A stretch of 64,000 bases of DNA from positions 25,533,214 to 25,597,213 of the forward strand of contig NC_135778.1 in the NCBI RefSeq assembly GCF_028453695.1, written 5' to 3'. This document shows positions 62,131 through 64,000 of the stretch, in pieces (within the stretch, counting starts at the first letter, position 1; each line of letters opens with the position of its first letter). The notes beneath the pieces were generated by a model, which saw nothing but the letters and a program-made list of their open reading frames with translations, was not told the DNA's origin and did no database searches. A program made the position numbers and the translations under genes. Source of the DNA: Augochlora pura (taxonomy: Eukaryota > Arthropoda > Insecta > Hymenoptera > Halictidae).

Positions 62131-64000
62131 TTTCCTTACGTTGTTCTTATGATTTTGTTTGCTTTTGTCTGTGACTTGTTCGATTCTGTTTGCTTTTGTA
62201 TAACTTTGTCTGCTCGTGCTTGATTTTATTTAATATTCTTTACCTGTATTCAAATCCAGTTGATGTTTAAGCTTGATCCGTCTCGTTCGCTTTTGTGTTA
62301 CTTTATACAATTTCGTTTATTTTAGTTTCGTGATATGGGAAATCATTTAGCGGTTTTATTTAATCTTCTTCGTTTCTATACTGTCCATTAAAAAGTGTTA
62401 ATTACTTATTCGTTTCGTTCGTAATTCAAAATTATTTATTTAAAAGCCACTTGTTAAAACAGAGTAGGAAAATGTTTATATGCCGTAACACGTCTCCAGA
62501 GCCATTCCAAAGCCATCTATTTCAGTGATCGTGAGTGCTGGCCAGATATACATATATTCGTAACCTCGAATGACCTAACATACTAATTTCGAGTGATATA
62601 CGTATATAGGCCTTAAGTAGCCCGATATAGCGACCTCCAGTGATTTAGTGCTGCTTCGACCCTGAGACACCTAACTCCAGCAACCGAGCCGAGTAAACAA
62701 CACTTACCATTATTAAATCCTGCTAGCTTCTTCCGTCGTCTGTCCAATAAAAAATTCCATTCTATTTAATTCTTCCACGACAATGTCGTCGATTCTAATT
62801 AATTTTAGAATATAGAGTCTGACTCGAATAAAACACCAGTGATAATAAATTTCAGAAAAGAAGGGGGACAGAATCGTTGAAAAAAAAATGACAAGTTTTA
62901 TCGATGGCGGGTAACACAACGAGGATTCAAACGAAAGTGGTCCATTTATTTCGGAATAACGACGAGAAACACGGCTTTCCACTGATATAATCGAAGGGCA
63001 ACGTTAACAGCACAGGACTCGTTTATTTTCAACCGATCTGGATCGATACACAATCGTACAATTCTTGCTCTCCGATCGGTGATTGCTTTTTTTGTCTGTT
63101 TCTTCGTTTTTAATTGTTTTTTTTCTTTCTTTTTTAAATTTCTTCGATTACACACATGTTGGCGATATTTTTTTTCTTTGTGTTTTTTTTTTTCGTTTTG
63201 CAATCATATCTTCCTTTTCGATGCCGCATTTGTGTTCATACGAATAAGTAACGCTTACATTGCACTCCATTACAGATTCAATAATATATATCTAATTATA
63301 TATATATGTTCATATATTTATATAATATAATATATATATATATATATTTTTTTCAAATATATGGCTGTATTTACAGAGGGCAGCTTGCCTATAATAAGTT
63401 TTATAGTAACGCCAGGCGAGAACTGAAGCAGTCGGATGGGACGCCATTTTCCCCGTGTTAATTGACCCTAAAAATCGATGCACGTATCTGAGTCACAGTA
63501 TCCTTTTTTTAACGATTTTACTCGCATTTTTCATTATTTTCGTTTCCGCAACGAAAGTGTAATTTGCTAGACTAAAAATTATTGACATGCCGTGCACACG
63601 CTTCTTAACTTGTTCACAAAATACGGAGATGAACGAACACTGTTGCAAATTAATGCAATGAACACAAGTACTCGTTTCAATAAAAACAAGTAAATACTTT
63701 ATGAAGATTGATTTAATAGTTATTATTATTATTAGATAATTAAGCAGATGCCGGTTTTTGATTGATTAAATGCTTCGTTCAAATGTAAAGAATGAAATGT
63801 ATGAGAAAAGTATAAAACATGATAAACAATGCAATGAGGTAAAAAATTACTTAACAAACTCATTTCGTGATGTTTAACTAAAATAATGAGACAAGCCCTT
63901 GCCCCAATTAAACAAATTTTTTGTTCAGAATTTAAAAATTCCGTTTCACTGCACGTACAAAACGAAGGTTAAGTAAATGCACCGCACGCGACAACGGTAT
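62131..64000. other. AT-rich end of window, no gene
   Basis: Simple-sequence and AT-rich DNA. A donor-like AATG|GTAAGT on the minus strand at about 62708 follows an open frame that already ends in TAA. Confidence 0.6.
63278..63355. repeat. (TA)n-rich tract
   Basis: Interrupted AT/TATA repeats ending in a T run. Poly-T tracts also occur at 63087-63202. Confidence 0.9.

Noticed and set aside
1..64000. CRISPR array, rRNA, bacterial operon or phage structures
   Set aside because: The regular repeats seen are minisatellites without CRISPR-like spacers, and the only complete gene is an intron-containing eukaryotic gene.

Overview
The window looks like insect nuclear DNA, most likely from a hymenopteran such as an ant. 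This is inferred from short GT-AG introns in an AT-rich background, many TTAA-flanked piggyBac-type elements, long (GA)n/(CT)n runs and degenerate minisatellites. It is gene-poor. The only gene I can read completely is the MYG1 exonuclease on the minus strand at 30.1-31.8 kb, with six exons whose splice sites and phases all close.

Layout. 0-13 kb is mostly non-coding, with a fold-back MITE (0.4-0.7 kb) and diverged tandem repeats near 2.4 and 12.1 kb. At 13.6-15.3 kb is a complete-ended but internally deleted piggyBac element. Small TTAA-flanked MITEs sit at 20.9, 22.6, 43.9 and 47.2 kb. At 21.4-22.3 kb is a GC-rich minus-strand block with good splice signals that is probably coding but that I cannot name. 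A 28-bp minisatellite lies at 26.3-26.6 kb, with a possible plus-strand first exon at 28.0 kb and MYG1 after it.

From 35.1 to 38.5 kb there is a nested structure: a fold-back element with arms of about 460 bp, interrupted by a segment carrying a tRNA-like sequence with Pol III boxes, itself split by a 5'-truncated non-LTR retrotransposon with a 12-bp target duplication. From 50.9 to 60.7 kb a diverged repeat with a period of roughly 190 bp recurs in four blocks. AT-rich and T-rich repeats fill much of the rest.

Apart from MYG1, the interpretable content is mobile-element debris and repeat arrays. Coding candidates outside MYG1 rest on splice signals and composition only and are marked low confidence. 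No rRNA, CRISPR array, prokaryotic operon or intact tRNA was seen.
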